This document shows positions 32,119 through 40,895 of a stretch of 42,449 nucleotides of DNA, one piece after another. The stretch lies in contig JAUMVX010000020.1 of the NCBI GenBank assembly GCA_030529945.1, positions 1-42,449 of the forward strand, in the 5' to 3' direction. Under the pieces are notes generated by a model. That model had not been told where the DNA came from and ran no database searches. It saw nothing but the letters and a program-made list of their open reading frames with translations. This stretch comes from Bacteroidia bacterium. GTDB taxonomy: Bacteria > Bacteroidota > Bacteroidia > Bacteroidales > UBA932. Both the position numbers and the translations under genes were made by a program. Each line of letters opens with the position of its first letter. Within the stretch, counting starts at the first letter, position 1.

Positions 32119-33546
32119 TTATTTCATTTTTCCTTGATAGACATCCAGAAGCGCATTGTTCATAAGCGCGGTGTATTTCGACTGGAGCAGCGACACTCGC
32201 GCCTCCAGAAGGCTGTTCTGCGCGGTTATCAGCTCGACGGTGTTCTTCATTCCGACTCCGAACTGCTCCAGAGTAAGCTCGTAGCTCTGCTGCGCACAGC
32301 TTTCCTGCTCCTTCGCGGAGACATACTTCGACTGCGCGGAAAGAGCTTCGAGATAGACGTCCTCCACTTCCTTGAGCAGAGCTTTCTCCGCTCCCAGCTG
32401 TTCGAGGCGCGAGTTGTCCGCCGCGAGCTGAGCCTTGTTCACGGCCGTTTTCGTCTGGCGGCCCTGGAAAATCGGAATCGAGAGGCTCAGCCCGAGCGAC
32501 TCGTTGAAATTGCGCCCGAGCTGCGTGCCGAGCGAGGTGCCCGTGCCGCTCATATTGGCCGAGCCGAGGCCGGCCGAGGCGGCCAATGTAGGTGCGTATG
32601 AGGATTTTGCGCGTTTCACCGAAAGCTCCGCCGAGGTCACGCTCAGAGCGGCCTTGCCGATTTCCGGCATCGCGGCGAGAGCGTTCGCATAGACTTCCGA
32701 CTTCGCGGGCAGCAGGCGCAGCACTTCGTCCTCGCCGCCTCCCGGCTCGTCCAATTCCATCTCTTCGTCCACTCCGAGTTCAAGCAGCTGCTTGAGCTGC
32801 AGTCTGTAGCTGTCGAGGGAGCTGCGGGCGGAGGTGAGCTGGTAGCGGTCGGAGGCGTACTGGCTTTCGAGCTGCGCCACATCCACTTTGCTGAGGCTGC
32901 CGGCTTTCTGAAGCTCTACCGCCCGGTCTCTCTGAATCCGCGAGGCTTCCGCCGTGCTTTCGCCCAGCTTTACGGCCTCCTGTGCGTAGAGGCACTGCAT
33001 ATAGGCTCTGATGATGGAGATGACGACGTCGTTCGTGCTTTCCAGAACGGAAAGCGAGTCGATGGAATTCTGCAGGCGGCTCTGCTTGAGGGCTGTGCGC
33101 AGGCTTCCGCCGCTGTAGAGGGTCATCCGGGCGCTGAGGCTGTAATTGCCCGTGAGGCTGGAGCTTTTCGAGCTGCTGTACACGTCAGACCCTATGACCG
33201 TGCTGCTTCCGCTCTCGGCGAAGGGCCTGTTCGTGAGACCCTCGCTTGCGGAGGCGCTCAGGGTAGGAAGCAGGGCGGCTTTCGCCTGATAAGTGTCTTC
33301 GAGGCCGGAAAGCAGGCTGTTTCGGCTCTGCTGAAGGGAGATGTTGTTCTCCACGGCATAGTCAATGCACTCCCGAAGGGTCCATCTATGGACTTGGGTC
33401 AGGGTTAGGGAATCGCTCTGTTCCGGCTGTTCCGTTCCGCTTTTCATCGGGCTTTGGTGACTGTCCGATGTTCGGGCCGGATCCGGAGCGGCCGCCAGCG
33501 TCTGGGCGGCGGCCGCGAGGACGGCAAGAATCATTATTTTTCGCAT
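32119..33546 (-). CDS. TolC-family outer-membrane channel of the MacAB-type exporter
   Basis: 475 residues with signal MRKIMILAVLAAAAQTLA. After an unusual polar N-terminal linker, the OEP domain starts at WTLRECIDYAVENNISLQQS, a standard TolC opening. Paired helical hairpins (VVISIIRAYMQCLYAQEAVK ... LKEVEDVYLEALSAQSKYV) and strand motifs (SLSIPIFQGRQTKTAVNKA) repeat in the two halves. It is first in a four-gene operon in the order channel, adaptor, ATPase, permease. It is distinct in sequence from the channel at 3172-4662, so the two exporters appear to have their own ducts. Confidence 0.94.
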   Translation of the reverse strand: MRKIMILAVLAAAAQTLAAAPDPARTSDSHQSPMKSGTEQPEQSDSLTLTQVHRWTLRECIDYAVENNISLQQSRNSLLSGLEDTYQAKAALLPTLSASASEGLTNRPFAESGSSTVIGSDVYSSSKSSSLTGNYSLSARMTLYSGGSLRTALKQSRLQNSIDSLSVLESTNDVVISIIRAYMQCLYAQEAVKLGESTAEASRIQRDRAVELQKAGSLSKVDVAQLESQYASDRYQLTSARSSLDSYRLQLKQLLELGVDEEMELDEPGGGEDEVLRLLPAKSEVYANALAAMPEIGKAALSVTSAELSVKRAKSSYAPTLAASAGLGSANMSGTGTSLGTQLGRNFNESLGLSLSIPIFQGRQTKTAVNKAQLAADNSRLEQLGAEKALLKEVEDVYLEALSAQSKYVSAKEQESCAQQSYELTLEQFGVGMKNTVELITAQNSLLEARVSLLQSKYTALMNNALLDVYQGKMK

Positions 33547-33603
33547 ACCTGTAAAGATTTCTTTTCAGAAGCTGTCCCGGATTTTCTCCTCAGTGATTCT
33601 TAT

Positions 33604-33620
33604 GAAACAGGCTCTGTTTC
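33604..33620. terminator. Hairpin upstream of the MacAB-type operon
   Basis: GAAACAG (33604-33610) and CTGTTTC (33614-33620) form a 7-bp stem with loop GCT. On the minus strand it lies downstream of the large lipoprotein gene and ahead of the TolC gene, so it may end the former. There is no strong T-run, so the call is tentative. Confidence 0.35.
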
Positions 33621-33746
33621 TTATTTCATCACTTGACAACTTCCGGGATGCGAAAATATGATTCCGGCCCGCCCCGGCCAATTCAAATCGACGAACTCTC
33701 CACTTTCATCGACGAAGTGATTCCCGAGTTATTCTTTCCAAGTTTC

Positions 33747-36559
33747 TTAATCCTTCACGCAGCGGATTTGAGTGCAGTTCGAATCATCATATGCTTGAAT
33801 ATTTTGCCACCACCCCTTTGGGCTACGCTGCGAGGGGTCTTTGTCGTCGAGAAGGAAAACCGGAATAACCGCAGAAGGCCCACCCGGAAAATAGGCCAAA
33901 TATCTGGAGAAAGGCAGGGATTGCAGGCCAGGCAGGAAAATTGCCGGCACATCGGACCCCTCTGACCAGACTCTGCTTCCGGAAAACCATCGGCCATCTA
34001 CGTTCGTTAATTTGATTAAGGACGAATAGTTACGCGCCAGAGCATCGAACTCGGCTTTCCACGGAAGGTGGTAGCCTTCAGGACAGGTGCTGTTCAGAGC
34101 ATCGACATAGCTAGCGCTGACTCCCAGTTCTTCCGCGCCCGAGGCTCCGACGTTCTTCTTCTGCCATACGATTCCGTCTATGAGGATATCGTCTTCGGAA
34201 TAAAGGCGCGAAGCGCCGTCCGCCGAGTAGAAGACCGTCGTGACATCATATGCGGGGGCAAGTTTCCTCAGCCAGTCGAGGGACGGGCAGTTCACCTTGC
34301 TGAGGTTCGGGAAGACGGTGAGGTCCAGGGCGGTTGTGTCCTCACACCGGGTGAGGTCCATCTGTGTGATCGCCGCGAGCTCGGTCCCGCTGAGGTCTTC
34401 GTCTCCGTCAGTGTCGAAGCTGCCGAGCACATACTGCGCATAGGACAGATTCTCTCCGGTCGCCACGAGAGGGATATATGCGGACTGGAGATTGTTGTAT
34501 CCGGCCTTGACCTTCAGCACAAGGGAGGCCTCGAGATTTCCGACAAGGAAGTCGAGGTCGAGATTCGAAGAATAGACGGTCACGGTGAGTATGCCTCCCG
34601 TGGCGGTCGCGTCAATTATCTGCAGGTCTATGAAATCACCGGCATTGGCCCTGGTGAGGAGGGTATATACCGCTCTGGCGGAAAGCGTCGTCGCGTAGCT
34701 GTCGGCTATGGTCTGCGCTGCGCTCGCCGGATAGACGTCGAAGCGCAGGACCAGATCTCCCTTCCGGGTGAATTTGTAGCCGCTCACTTCGTATTCCACG
34801 CGTTCGATTCCGTCGGCGTATTTAGGGATGTAGGCTATGGAAGTTAGGGATTTGAGGCCTTCCTCGATGTCATCTACCCGATCAGTGAGAGATGAAACGC
34901 TGTTTTCCACAGCCGTAAGTCTGATGTCAAGGGCGGCTATTTTGTCGTTCACCTTGCCGATCTCGGTCTGGAGCTTCGCATCCAGAGTCCCGTTGTTCGC
35001 AGTGATGGCGGCGCTTATGGCCCGGGTGTAGGCGTCCGTGATTTCGGTCTTCTGGTCGGCGAGGGCCGTCTTCAGATCCTGGATGTCGTGTTGGTTGTCC
35101 AAGGTATTACGTCTGTTAATTAAGATAAAAGCACTACACTGGGCGATGTTGGAGGTATTGAATTCAATATCTATGGTGTTCTTTGCTATGGCAGCCGCGT
35201 TCGCCGCGATGTCCGCTGCGTTCTTCGCTATGGCATCGTCGGCTGCGGCGGCCTTGTCCTGAAGGGAGGCGATTGCGGAGGCATTGGCCGCTATGGCCGT
35301 CTTGTTGTTCTCTATGAGTGCGGAGTTGGCGTCGATGAGGGCCTCGGCCGCTGCGATGTCGCCGGCGTTGTCGTCTATCCTCCGGCTGTTGTCGGCTATC
35401 TTGCCGGCGTTCACAAGAATCTTGGCCGTGTTTTCGGAGATTTTCTCGGCGTTGGCCGCGATGTCCTCCGAGTTTTTGGCTACTGTGGTCGCGGGGATCT
35501 GATCTCGGCTTGAGCGACCGCGATGGCGCCGCTGAGGTGTCCGATCTCGGCGTTCGCGTCGGCGAGAGCGGTGGTGAGACCGTCGATGAGGGTCTTGTTG
35601 TCCGCAATCTTGGTGTTCACGCTGCTCTCAAGGTCGGAGATGAGTCTCGTCAGGCTCTCGTTCTGCGCTTCCATCTTGGCTTCGAGGGTGGTCTGCAGGG
35701 CTTCGAGCCTGCTGTCTATCTGGGCTGCGGTGTAGTAGGCGGTGAGCTGCTCGTTCACCCAGGACTTGATGCTGCTCTCACAGGCGCTGATGGCTCCCGC
35801 GATGGCGGCGGTGTAGGCTTTCGTGATTTCGTCCGTCGCGGATTCGAGGGCCTTCGCCGCTGCGTCGGAGGCTTCCTTGACCTCGGCCTTTATCTCGGCT
35901 CTAAGCTCGTCTGAGAGGCCTTCGAGGGCCTTGTTCATTTCGGCCTTGATGTCCGCCATAGAGGTCTTGATGCCGGACATCTCATCATTTATGTTCTTAA
36001 TCTGGGTCTGGATGCCGGCGATGACGGCGGCGGTCTCGTTATGCTGGTCGAGGGTCGCGAAGGTGGCGCTCGCCCAGTCTTTCGTGTCCTTCAGTCTGCT
36101 GTCGATGTAGGTCTGCAGAGAGTCGATGCGCTCCTTAAGTTCGGCGTCCTTTTTCTGAAGCTCCTCTATGGCGGCCTTCAGGGTCGCGAGTTCGCTCTCG
36201 ACCGCGGCCTTAAGGTTATCCAGCTTCTTGAGGGCGTCCGCCTCGGCGGAGCCGATGATGCCCTGCAGGTCTTCCCTAAGTTTGGCGATGGCTTCTTCGA
36301 GGGCCTTGTCCGCGGCCTCAAGCTTGTCGGCTTCGGTCATAAGGGTGCTGATGTAGCCCTGAAGCTCGCTGTCGGTGTTTTTCAGGCTCGTGATGGAGGT
36401 CTGGATGGCGGAAATCTGGCCGGTGATCGTCTGAATCTGGTCGGATTTGAGCCGGTCGATCTGATCCTGCAGGCCGTCGATGTCGGACTTCGTCGCGCAT
36501 CCGGCTACTGTCGCCGCGCACGCAGCGAGAATGAGGAATAGTTTGGAAATCAGTTTCAT
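33747..36559 (-). pseudogene. Frameshifted coiled-coil surface lipoprotein with FISUMP-like C-terminus
   Basis: Two frames make one gene. The first runs from ATG 36559 (MKLISKLFLILAACAATVAGC, lipobox Cys21) and stops at once after a repeated GATCT at 35496-35505; the second continues to 33747. Removing one 5-bp copy joins them as AQAEIPATTVAKNSEDIAAN, giving 935 residues. The N-terminal ~550 residues are Ala/Lys/Glu/Asp-rich coiled coil (QTQIKNINDEMSGIKTSM; NAAAIAKNTIDIEFN), as in DUF4988-type stalks. A beta domain follows (SIAYIPKYADGIERVEYE). Next come an EF-hand-like loop DTDGDEDLSGTE with LRR-like text, and a FISUMP-like end (WQKKNVGASG, CPEGYHLPWKAEFDAL). It could be a decayed gene, an assembly error or a switchable surface protein. 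Confidence 0.8.
35496..35505. repeat. 5-bp tandem duplication (GATCT)2 causing the frameshift
   Basis: GATCT occurs twice in direct succession at 35496-35500 and 35501-35505. With both copies the minus-strand reading frame runs into TAG within about ten codons; with one copy the two halves of the lipoprotein gene are in frame. Only two units are present, so slippage rates would be low. Confidence 0.85.
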
Positions 36560-36915
36560 AAAGTTCGGGTATTTGGTATCCAATAATATCCGCGAAGTTA
36601 GCGATTTTTCCGACAATTACGTGTTCCTTTTGTTTTTTTCCGGCCCAAGAAGGGATTGCCGGTCGGGGCCGGCAATGACGAGAAAAAGCGGGGCCGGCTT
36701 GCTCTCACGTCATGCCCGATGTGCGTTTCCTGCCCGACCTGCGTCATGCCCGGCTTGCTCTCACGTCATGCCCGGCTTGATCGGGCATCTCGTGTCTCGA
36801 CGGGATTGCCGGTCAGTGCCGGCAATGACGAAGTAGCGGAGCCGGCAATGACGAATAAAACAGGCCGGCAATGACGTGGAAAGCGATGCCGGCAATGACA
36901 GAAAAGGATCGGAGG
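36560..36915. repeat. REP-like palindromic repeat cluster C (intergenic, ~356 bp)
   Basis: The largest array. One inverted-type unit lies at 36654-36680 (GATTGCCGG...CCGGCAATGACG). Truncated forward units lie at 36708-36720 and 36742-36756, a full forward unit at 36764-36789 and a second inverted-type unit at 36804-36830. Three half-units (GCCGGCAATGAC) follow at 36841, 36863 and 36888. No gene is seen. It separates the lipoprotein start from the 3' end of the response regulator gene, so transcription from the regulator gene passes into it. Confidence 0.85.
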
Positions 36916-37776
36916 CTACTTCAGCAGAAGGGAGGTGCCGGAGAGGGCGCGGAAGAGGGAGGGCTGGTAGTTCTCCCCTATCGGGATACGCTCGCCGCCG
37001 ATGATGATGTGGTTCCGTTCGATGGCGTCGATGCGGCAAAGACGGACTATGTAGGATTTGTGGACGCGGACGAAACTGCTCTGAGGCAGGCTGTCTTCCA
37101 GGCTCTTGAGGCGCATAAGCGAGAGTACGGGTGGGACCCCGCCATCGAGATGAATCTTCACATAGTCTTTAAGCCCTTCTATGTAAGTGATTCTGTCGAG
37201 TTCTATCTGCTGGAGACGATATTCGGTCTTCACGAAGATGCTTCGCGGATTCTGTGGGGCTGCAGTCCCGGACAGCGCCGCAGCCTGGTCATTGAGTTGG
37301 CCGGGCTGATCCGCCTCGGCTGCCCCGGCTCGCACGGCGGAACCGGCGGACTCCGCAGCAGCATTGGCCGCATCGGCGGCCGGAGAATCAGCGACCCGGG
37401 CTGCGCGCTCGGTGAGGTCGAAGTAGTCCCGCGCCTTCAGAGCCGCGCCCAGGAAATCCTCGTAGGAAACGGGCTTGAGCAGATAGTCCAGCGCCCGCAC
37501 CCGGAAGCCCTCGACGGCGTAGTCGCTGAATGCGGTCGTGAAGATGATGCGGGTGCGCTCCGGCAGCATCCGCGAAAGCTCCATCCCGTTCAGCCCGGGC
37601 ATCTGGATGTCGCAGAAGAGCAGGTCCGCATCGTGCCCGCGCAGAAACTCGAACGCCGCCGCGCCGCCCGTGAATGTGCCTTCGAGCGAGAGGAACGGCG
37701 TCTTGCGCACGTAGCTTTCCATCAGGCGTGCCGCCAATGGCTCATCGTCCACGACTATGCATTTTATCGTACTCAT
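36916..37776 (-). CDS. LytTR-family response regulator
   Basis: 286 residues from ATG 37776 (MSTIKCIVVDDEP); an ATG six bases earlier is also possible. The receiver domain has acidic Asp10-Asp11, phospho-acceptor Asp56 in FCDIQMPG, Thr in FTTAFSDYA and Lys in LDYLLKPVS. An Ala-rich, low-complexity linker (about residues 122-178) leads to a LytTR DNA-binding domain (IFVKTEYRLQQIELDRITYI, GLKDYVKIHL, RLKSLEDSLPQSSFVRVHKS). It is the output partner of the sensor encoded 69 bp upstream. The linker is longer and more alanine-rich than I expect for this family. Target genes are unknown. Confidence 0.93.
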   Translation of the reverse strand: MSTIKCIVVDDEPLAARLMESYVRKTPFLSLEGTFTGGAAAFEFLRGHDADLLFCDIQMPGLNGMELSRMLPERTRIIFTTAFSDYAVEGFRVRALDYLLKPVSYEDFLGAALKARDYFDLTERAARVADSPAADAANAAAESAGSAVRAGAAEADQPGQLNDQAAALSGTAAPQNPRSIFVKTEYRLQQIELDRITYIEGLKDYVKIHLDGGVPPVLSLMRLKSLEDSLPQSSFVRVHKSYIVRLCRIDAIERNHIIIGGERIPIGENYQPSLFRALSGTSLLLK

Positions 37777-37845
37777 CTTCATTCTGCGGCCTTGCGGCCG
37801 ATCTTATCTTTTACCCGACCCTCTCCGCTCCGGAAGTCTTTCATC

Positions 37846-38901
37846 TCACCCCTCTGTTCTGGAAGTGTTGATTCTCAGCAGACTGCGGTAAGTGCTCTGG
37901 ACTCTTCCGTGCTCGAAGGAATAGCGTCCCGGGTAGAGCATCTCCAGCCTGCGGCTCAGATTGGCAATACCTATGCCAGAGCCGCTGCGGTCGCTCTCCC
38001 CTTTCGGAAAACAGCTGTTCTCCACCAGAAATAAAACGTAATCGTCTTTCTCCGAAAGACTTATACGGATGAACGACGGCTGTTCGGGATCCACTCCGTG
38101 CTTGAACGCATTCTCGACGAGGGGGATGAAGAGCAGCGGCGCAATCTGACGGTCGGAAGGACTTCCGGGCAGCGAGAGTTCCAGCTTCACCTCCGGCGAG
38201 AGGCGCGCGGACATCAGTTTCACGTACTCCCGGATGAAAGCGCACTCCTTCTGCAGCGGAACCTCGGGAGTCTGACTCTCGTAGAGCACGTAGCGCAGCA
38301 TTCCGCTCAGGTCGTGGACAGCCTCGCGGGCCAATCCGGGATCGATTTCAATAAGGGAGTAGATATTGTTCAGGGTGTTGAAGAGAAAATGCGGATTCAC
38401 CTGATTCTTCAGATTGGCAAGCTCCGCCTCGGCTTGGGTCTTCTCCATCTCCTTGCGCTGCGATTCGTTGCGGTACCACCGGGCTGTCATCCACACGGCT
38501 ACGGAAATGCCCACTATCACTATGTATATCACCGTATTGCGGACAGCGAAGCTGACGGTGTCGATGAGCGGACGCCGAGGAAGAGGCAGTGCGGACGGGG
38601 CCAGCACATACCTGAAGAAAAGATGCACCGCCAGCGAGACTCCCCCTATCAGCACTACGTTCCAGAGGATGAAACGTCCCGTCTGCCGGGTCGAGAGGAA
38701 GCGGCGCACCAGGACGAAATAATTCACATAGAATACAGTCCCGAAGGAGATTATGACGGGAATGAAATGGGAATAGTCCAGTCCTCCGTGCAGCGGTCGT
38801 CCCGGCTGCGGGGAGAAGAACGGCATCGCCAGAATGACGGCCCAGATGGCCAGATGGATGAGCCATCCGCTGTTTATCTTTATGTCTGCGCTTTCAGGCA
38901 T
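37846..38901 (-). CDS. LytS/YehU-like sensor histidine kinase
   Basis: 351 residues. Four predicted membrane helices lie in the first 140 residues (LIHLAIWAVILAMPFF; FIPVIISFGTVFYVNYFVLV; LWNVVLIGGVSLAVHLFF; NTVIYIVIVGISVAVWM). A coiled coil (ESQRKEMEKTQAEAELANLK) leads into the His_kinase domain NPHFLFNTLNNIYSLIE with His171. The ATPase part has the N-box LVENAFKHGV and the G-box GSGIGIANLSRRL. There is no large extracellular sensor domain, so it probably senses a membrane or envelope state. The layout is the usual Bacteroidota LytS/LytTR pair with kinase first. Confidence 0.94.
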   Translation of the reverse strand: MPESADIKINSGWLIHLAIWAVILAMPFFSPQPGRPLHGGLDYSHFIPVIISFGTVFYVNYFVLVRRFLSTRQTGRFILWNVVLIGGVSLAVHLFFRYVLAPSALPLPRRPLIDTVSFAVRNTVIYIVIVGISVAVWMTARWYRNESQRKEMEKTQAEAELANLKNQVNPHFLFNTLNNIYSLIEIDPGLAREAVHDLSGMLRYVLYESQTPEVPLQKECAFIREYVKLMSARLSPEVKLELSLPGSPSDRQIAPLLFIPLVENAFKHGVDPEQPSFIRISLSEKDDYVLFLVENSCFPKGESDRSGSGIGIANLSRRLEMLYPGRYSFEHGRVQSTYRSLLRINTSRTEG

Positions 38902-39245
38902 ATCTTATTCATCAAGCTTCCGGTTCCCGCATCTTATTCAGAAACCTTCAAAATTACCTGTATCATCTGAAGCAGTTTATCCTTTTCTTGTTTCTTACTG
39001 AAACTCAAGATGCGAAGTTAGTGATTCCTAAAAAATAACTTGGTGCTTTTGCTCGTTTTTTTGGTCTAAATTCATTTGTTCATCAGTCGTGTACCCCGGT
39101 ACACTCCTTCTTCACAAACAAATTTATCCACAAAAATCCTTCACAAAAACTTACCAACTTATTTTTTCATCATCACTTAATGCTTTTTTCCGAAAATCCC
39201 ATTTCGAGACAGCTTCTGAATCTTCCCGCCTGCAATCGTAGCTCA
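38902..39245. other. A/T-rich intergenic region upstream of the sensor kinase
   Basis: It contains the dispersed repeat copy B (38940-39040), a possible minus-strand -7 box TAATTTTG (38949-38956) for the kinase gene, and a palindrome GTGTACCCCGGTACAC (39089-39104) with 7-bp arms. Further right are an A/C-rich stretch with one TTATCCACA 9-mer (39124-39132) and the 12-mer ACAGCTTCTGAA (39209-39220), which also occurs in inverse orientation near 17628 and 33564. No convincing gene; a minus frame at 39173-39445 merely overlaps the DUF551-like gene. Confidence 0.5.
38940..39040 (+). repeat. Dispersed ~100-bp intergenic repeat, copy B
   Basis: Matches 22140-22243 block by block: AGAAACCTT at the left, ACCTG-ATCATCTGAA and GCAG-TTAT-CTTTTC in the middle, and the 20-base tail GTGATTCCTAAAAAATAACT at 39021-39040. 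The hairpin present in copy A is degraded here. Sequence beyond the tail (ACTTGG-GCTT-TGCT, from 39038) also resembles 26829-26860. Confidence 0.65.
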
Positions 39246-39277
39246 AACAGGGTTGCACGGCTACGTGCAACCCTGTT
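39246..39277. terminator. Strong 14-bp hairpin after the DUF551-like gene
   Basis: AACAGGGTTGCACG (39246-39259) pairs perfectly with CGTGCAACCCTGTT (39264-39277) around a GCTA tetraloop. It starts 4 nt beyond the minus-strand stop at 39282. The T-run on that strand is short (TTT), while the plus side has CCTTTTATT. Confidence 0.7.
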
Positions 39278-39281
39278 CCTT

Positions 39282-39617
39282 TTATTCCTCTTCAGGAAGC
39301 TCAGCCCAGGCCAGCACTGAACCGCCATCAGACTTGAAAATACGGCGTGACCGGTCGAAAGTGCAGGCGGACAGCCGTTTCTCCCCATTGAAGACTGTCC
39401 GGCACAGGTAGGCCCCGTCTTTTTTCGGATAGATTTTGTCTTCAAGCCTGTGCCATCTGACGTTCATCGCCCACTGAGCCCCCTTGATGAATGCGTCCTC
39501 GATGTCCTTTTCGTTGAAGACCAGCGCTTCGAGGTCAGGGGTATGGGTGTGTTCCCGCTTTTCCGCAGCTTCGATGCCGAACCTCTTTGCGGCATCGTCG
39601 ATATCCATACGTTTCAT
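39282..39617 (-). CDS. Small DUF551-like protein, probably of phage or mobile-element type
   Basis: 111 residues. The pattern KDIEDAFIKGAQWAMN, then WHRLEDKIYPKKDGAYLCRT, and a final VLAWAELPEEE resembles DUF551 proteins (WxxVxDxLPexxxxVLV ... WxPLPexP), which are frequent in phages and integrative elements of gut Bacteroidales. No other phage gene is nearby, so it may be a remnant or orphan cargo. It has its own hairpin terminator. The function of DUF551 is unknown. The start may be MKRMDI at 39617 or Met4 (39608). Confidence 0.6.
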   Translation of the reverse strand: MKRMDIDDAAKRFGIEAAEKREHTHTPDLEALVFNEKDIEDAFIKGAQWAMNVRWHRLEDKIYPKKDGAYLCRTVFNGEKRLSACTFDRSRRIFKSDGGSVLAWAELPEEE

Positions 39618-39672
39618 ACGCGAATCTATTAATGGTTAGGGTTGTAAGTTTTTGTGGAGAAGGAAAGAGGCG

Positions 39673-40791
39673 CTACTTTCCGTAACCGAAGAGGTCCACC
39701 TCGACGATGTATTGTGCGCAGCCTTCCGCTTTCGGGTCGTCGAACTGCGACTCGAACTTTTCGAGGTTCAAGTCGATCGAGAGCTGTCGCGAATCTGCCG
39801 GCGGGGTGATGGTCCAGTACTGGACATTGAGCGGATTGCCCGGAGCCCAGTTGGCCCTGTCGTAGTAGTAGGTGCCCGCCTGCGGATAATTGTTCCTGTT
39901 GCTGTAGAAGATTCTCCCTGTCGTTTTCTGTGGGGTCCCGTTGATTACGACGGTGTATGTATTCTCGTCGAACTCGGCGGCGTTTTTGGTCACGTAGCCG
40001 GTTCTTTCCGTGAATCGCCCCAGATCGTGGCCGTGTCCGCTCACGGACACCTTCATCAGCACTGACTTGACTTCGGCGGGCAGCGTGAACTCCCTTTTTC
40101 CCATCCGGGAAGAGTCCTCGATGTCGTGACCTTTCACGCCATAGGACCAGGCCCTGTAGCCGGAATTGCCGTCTCGGCTGGAGTCATAGACCTTGGCCGT
40201 CCAGATTACCTTTTTCGACGGTTTCTCCCCGTAGAACTTGAAGTCCAGCTTGACGGCGTGGCTTCGTGTATCTGTCGCGTCGAAGCCTCCGTAGTACAGC
40301 CTGAACTCGGTGTCTCCCTTGAGCATCGAGGCATATTCGGAGACATCTATCCAGAAAGTCTTGTACCAGTCGCTGCCGAACGAGTTCCCGTACGGGGTGA
40401 ACGCTCTGGTCAGCTCGTACCATTGGCCGTCCGCCTTGTTGCGGACGAACAGCATAGTGGTGTTGTCCCAGGAGGAGGGGCCCTCGAGAACGCTCGTCAT
40501 CGTGTAGGTGACAAAGACCCTCTCATATTCCTTGTCCTTAGGGAAGGTGAGATGGAAAGTGAAGTCCTTGTCTTCGCCCCAGCCGAAGAAATGCAGCTTC
40601 AGCTTGTCGCTGCTGACTGTGGCGGCAGGAGTCTTCCCGGTCATAGGGTCGGAAGTGTGGAACGGTTTCCTGTCTTCCTTGACGGCAAGACTGTCGGGGT
40701 CGCGCGGGACCTCTGTCTTGTCCTTTCGGCAGCCTGAAAACATTGTGATGCACCCGGCTAAAACAACGCAGGCAACGGTGATTCTTTTCAT
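39673..40791 (-). CDS. PNGase F-like lipoprotein (putative peptide-N-glycosidase family)
   Basis: 372 residues from ATG 40791; the lipoprotein signal MKRITVACVVLAGCITMFSGC gives Cys21. The N-terminal half has HFFGWGEDKDFTFHLTFPKD, TSVLEGPSSWDNTTMLFV and WIDVSEYASMLKG, a jelly-roll style of the first PNGase F domain. The second half has VSVSGHGHDLG, NAAEFDENTYTVVINGTPQ, NYPQAGTYYYDRANWAPGNP and WTITPPADSRQ. These match the C-terminal PNGase F domain (TGHG, AEF, YPQGGTWxxDRxxWCPG, as I recall it). PNGase F enzymes remove N-glycans from asparagine. Cys residues of the classical enzyme are replaced (AEFD for AEFC, WAPG for WCPG). Catalytic residues were not verified. It could be a binding-only relative. 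Confidence 0.75.
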   Translation of the reverse strand: MKRITVACVVLAGCITMFSGCRKDKTEVPRDPDSLAVKEDRKPFHTSDPMTGKTPAATVSSDKLKLHFFGWGEDKDFTFHLTFPKDKEYERVFVTYTMTSVLEGPSSWDNTTMLFVRNKADGQWYELTRAFTPYGNSFGSDWYKTFWIDVSEYASMLKGDTEFRLYYGGFDATDTRSHAVKLDFKFYGEKPSKKVIWTAKVYDSSRDGNSGYRAWSYGVKGHDIEDSSRMGKREFTLPAEVKSVLMKVSVSGHGHDLGRFTERTGYVTKNAAEFDENTYTVVINGTPQKTTGRIFYSNRNNYPQAGTYYYDRANWAPGNPLNVQYWTITPPADSRQLSIDLNLEKFESQFDDPKAEGCAQYIVEVDLFGYGK

Positions 40792-40895
40792 CGCGGTCAT
40801 AGCTGTATAGGTTTTATCCTTTGACGCCTAAAAATAAAACATTTCCAAATAAAAACCAAAATTCATATGGTTAAGTGATTCCTAAAATAAATAAC
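40792..40895. other. Short A/T-rich gap with a repeat tail
   Basis: About 100 bp separates the DUF4249 and PNGase F-like genes. It is A/T-rich and contains, at 40874-40896, a version of the repeat tail GTGATTCCTAAA with two extra bases before TAACT. A minus-strand TTTATTTG differs from the -7 consensus at one base. A separate promoter is possible but not shown. Confidence 0.4.

Noticed and set aside
35480-36559. Two separate genes or programmed ribosomal frameshifting in the coiled-coil lipoprotein
   Set aside because: No slippery heptamer is seen, and the second frame lacks a signal peptide; the exact GATCT duplication explains the break more simply.
36654-36900. CRISPR array
   Set aside because: The repeats are short, irregularly spaced, in both orientations and self-complementary, with no spacers of constant length and no cas genes.
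39124-39132. Replication origin suggested by a perfect DnaA-box 9-mer TTATCCACA in an A/T-rich gap
   Set aside because: Only one box is seen, there is no cluster and no dnaA, dnaN or similar gene nearby; one such 9-mer is expected by chance in a window this size.
39173-39445. 90-codon minus-strand frame
   Set aside because: Overlaps the better-supported DUF551-like gene in another frame and reads through the terminator hairpin.
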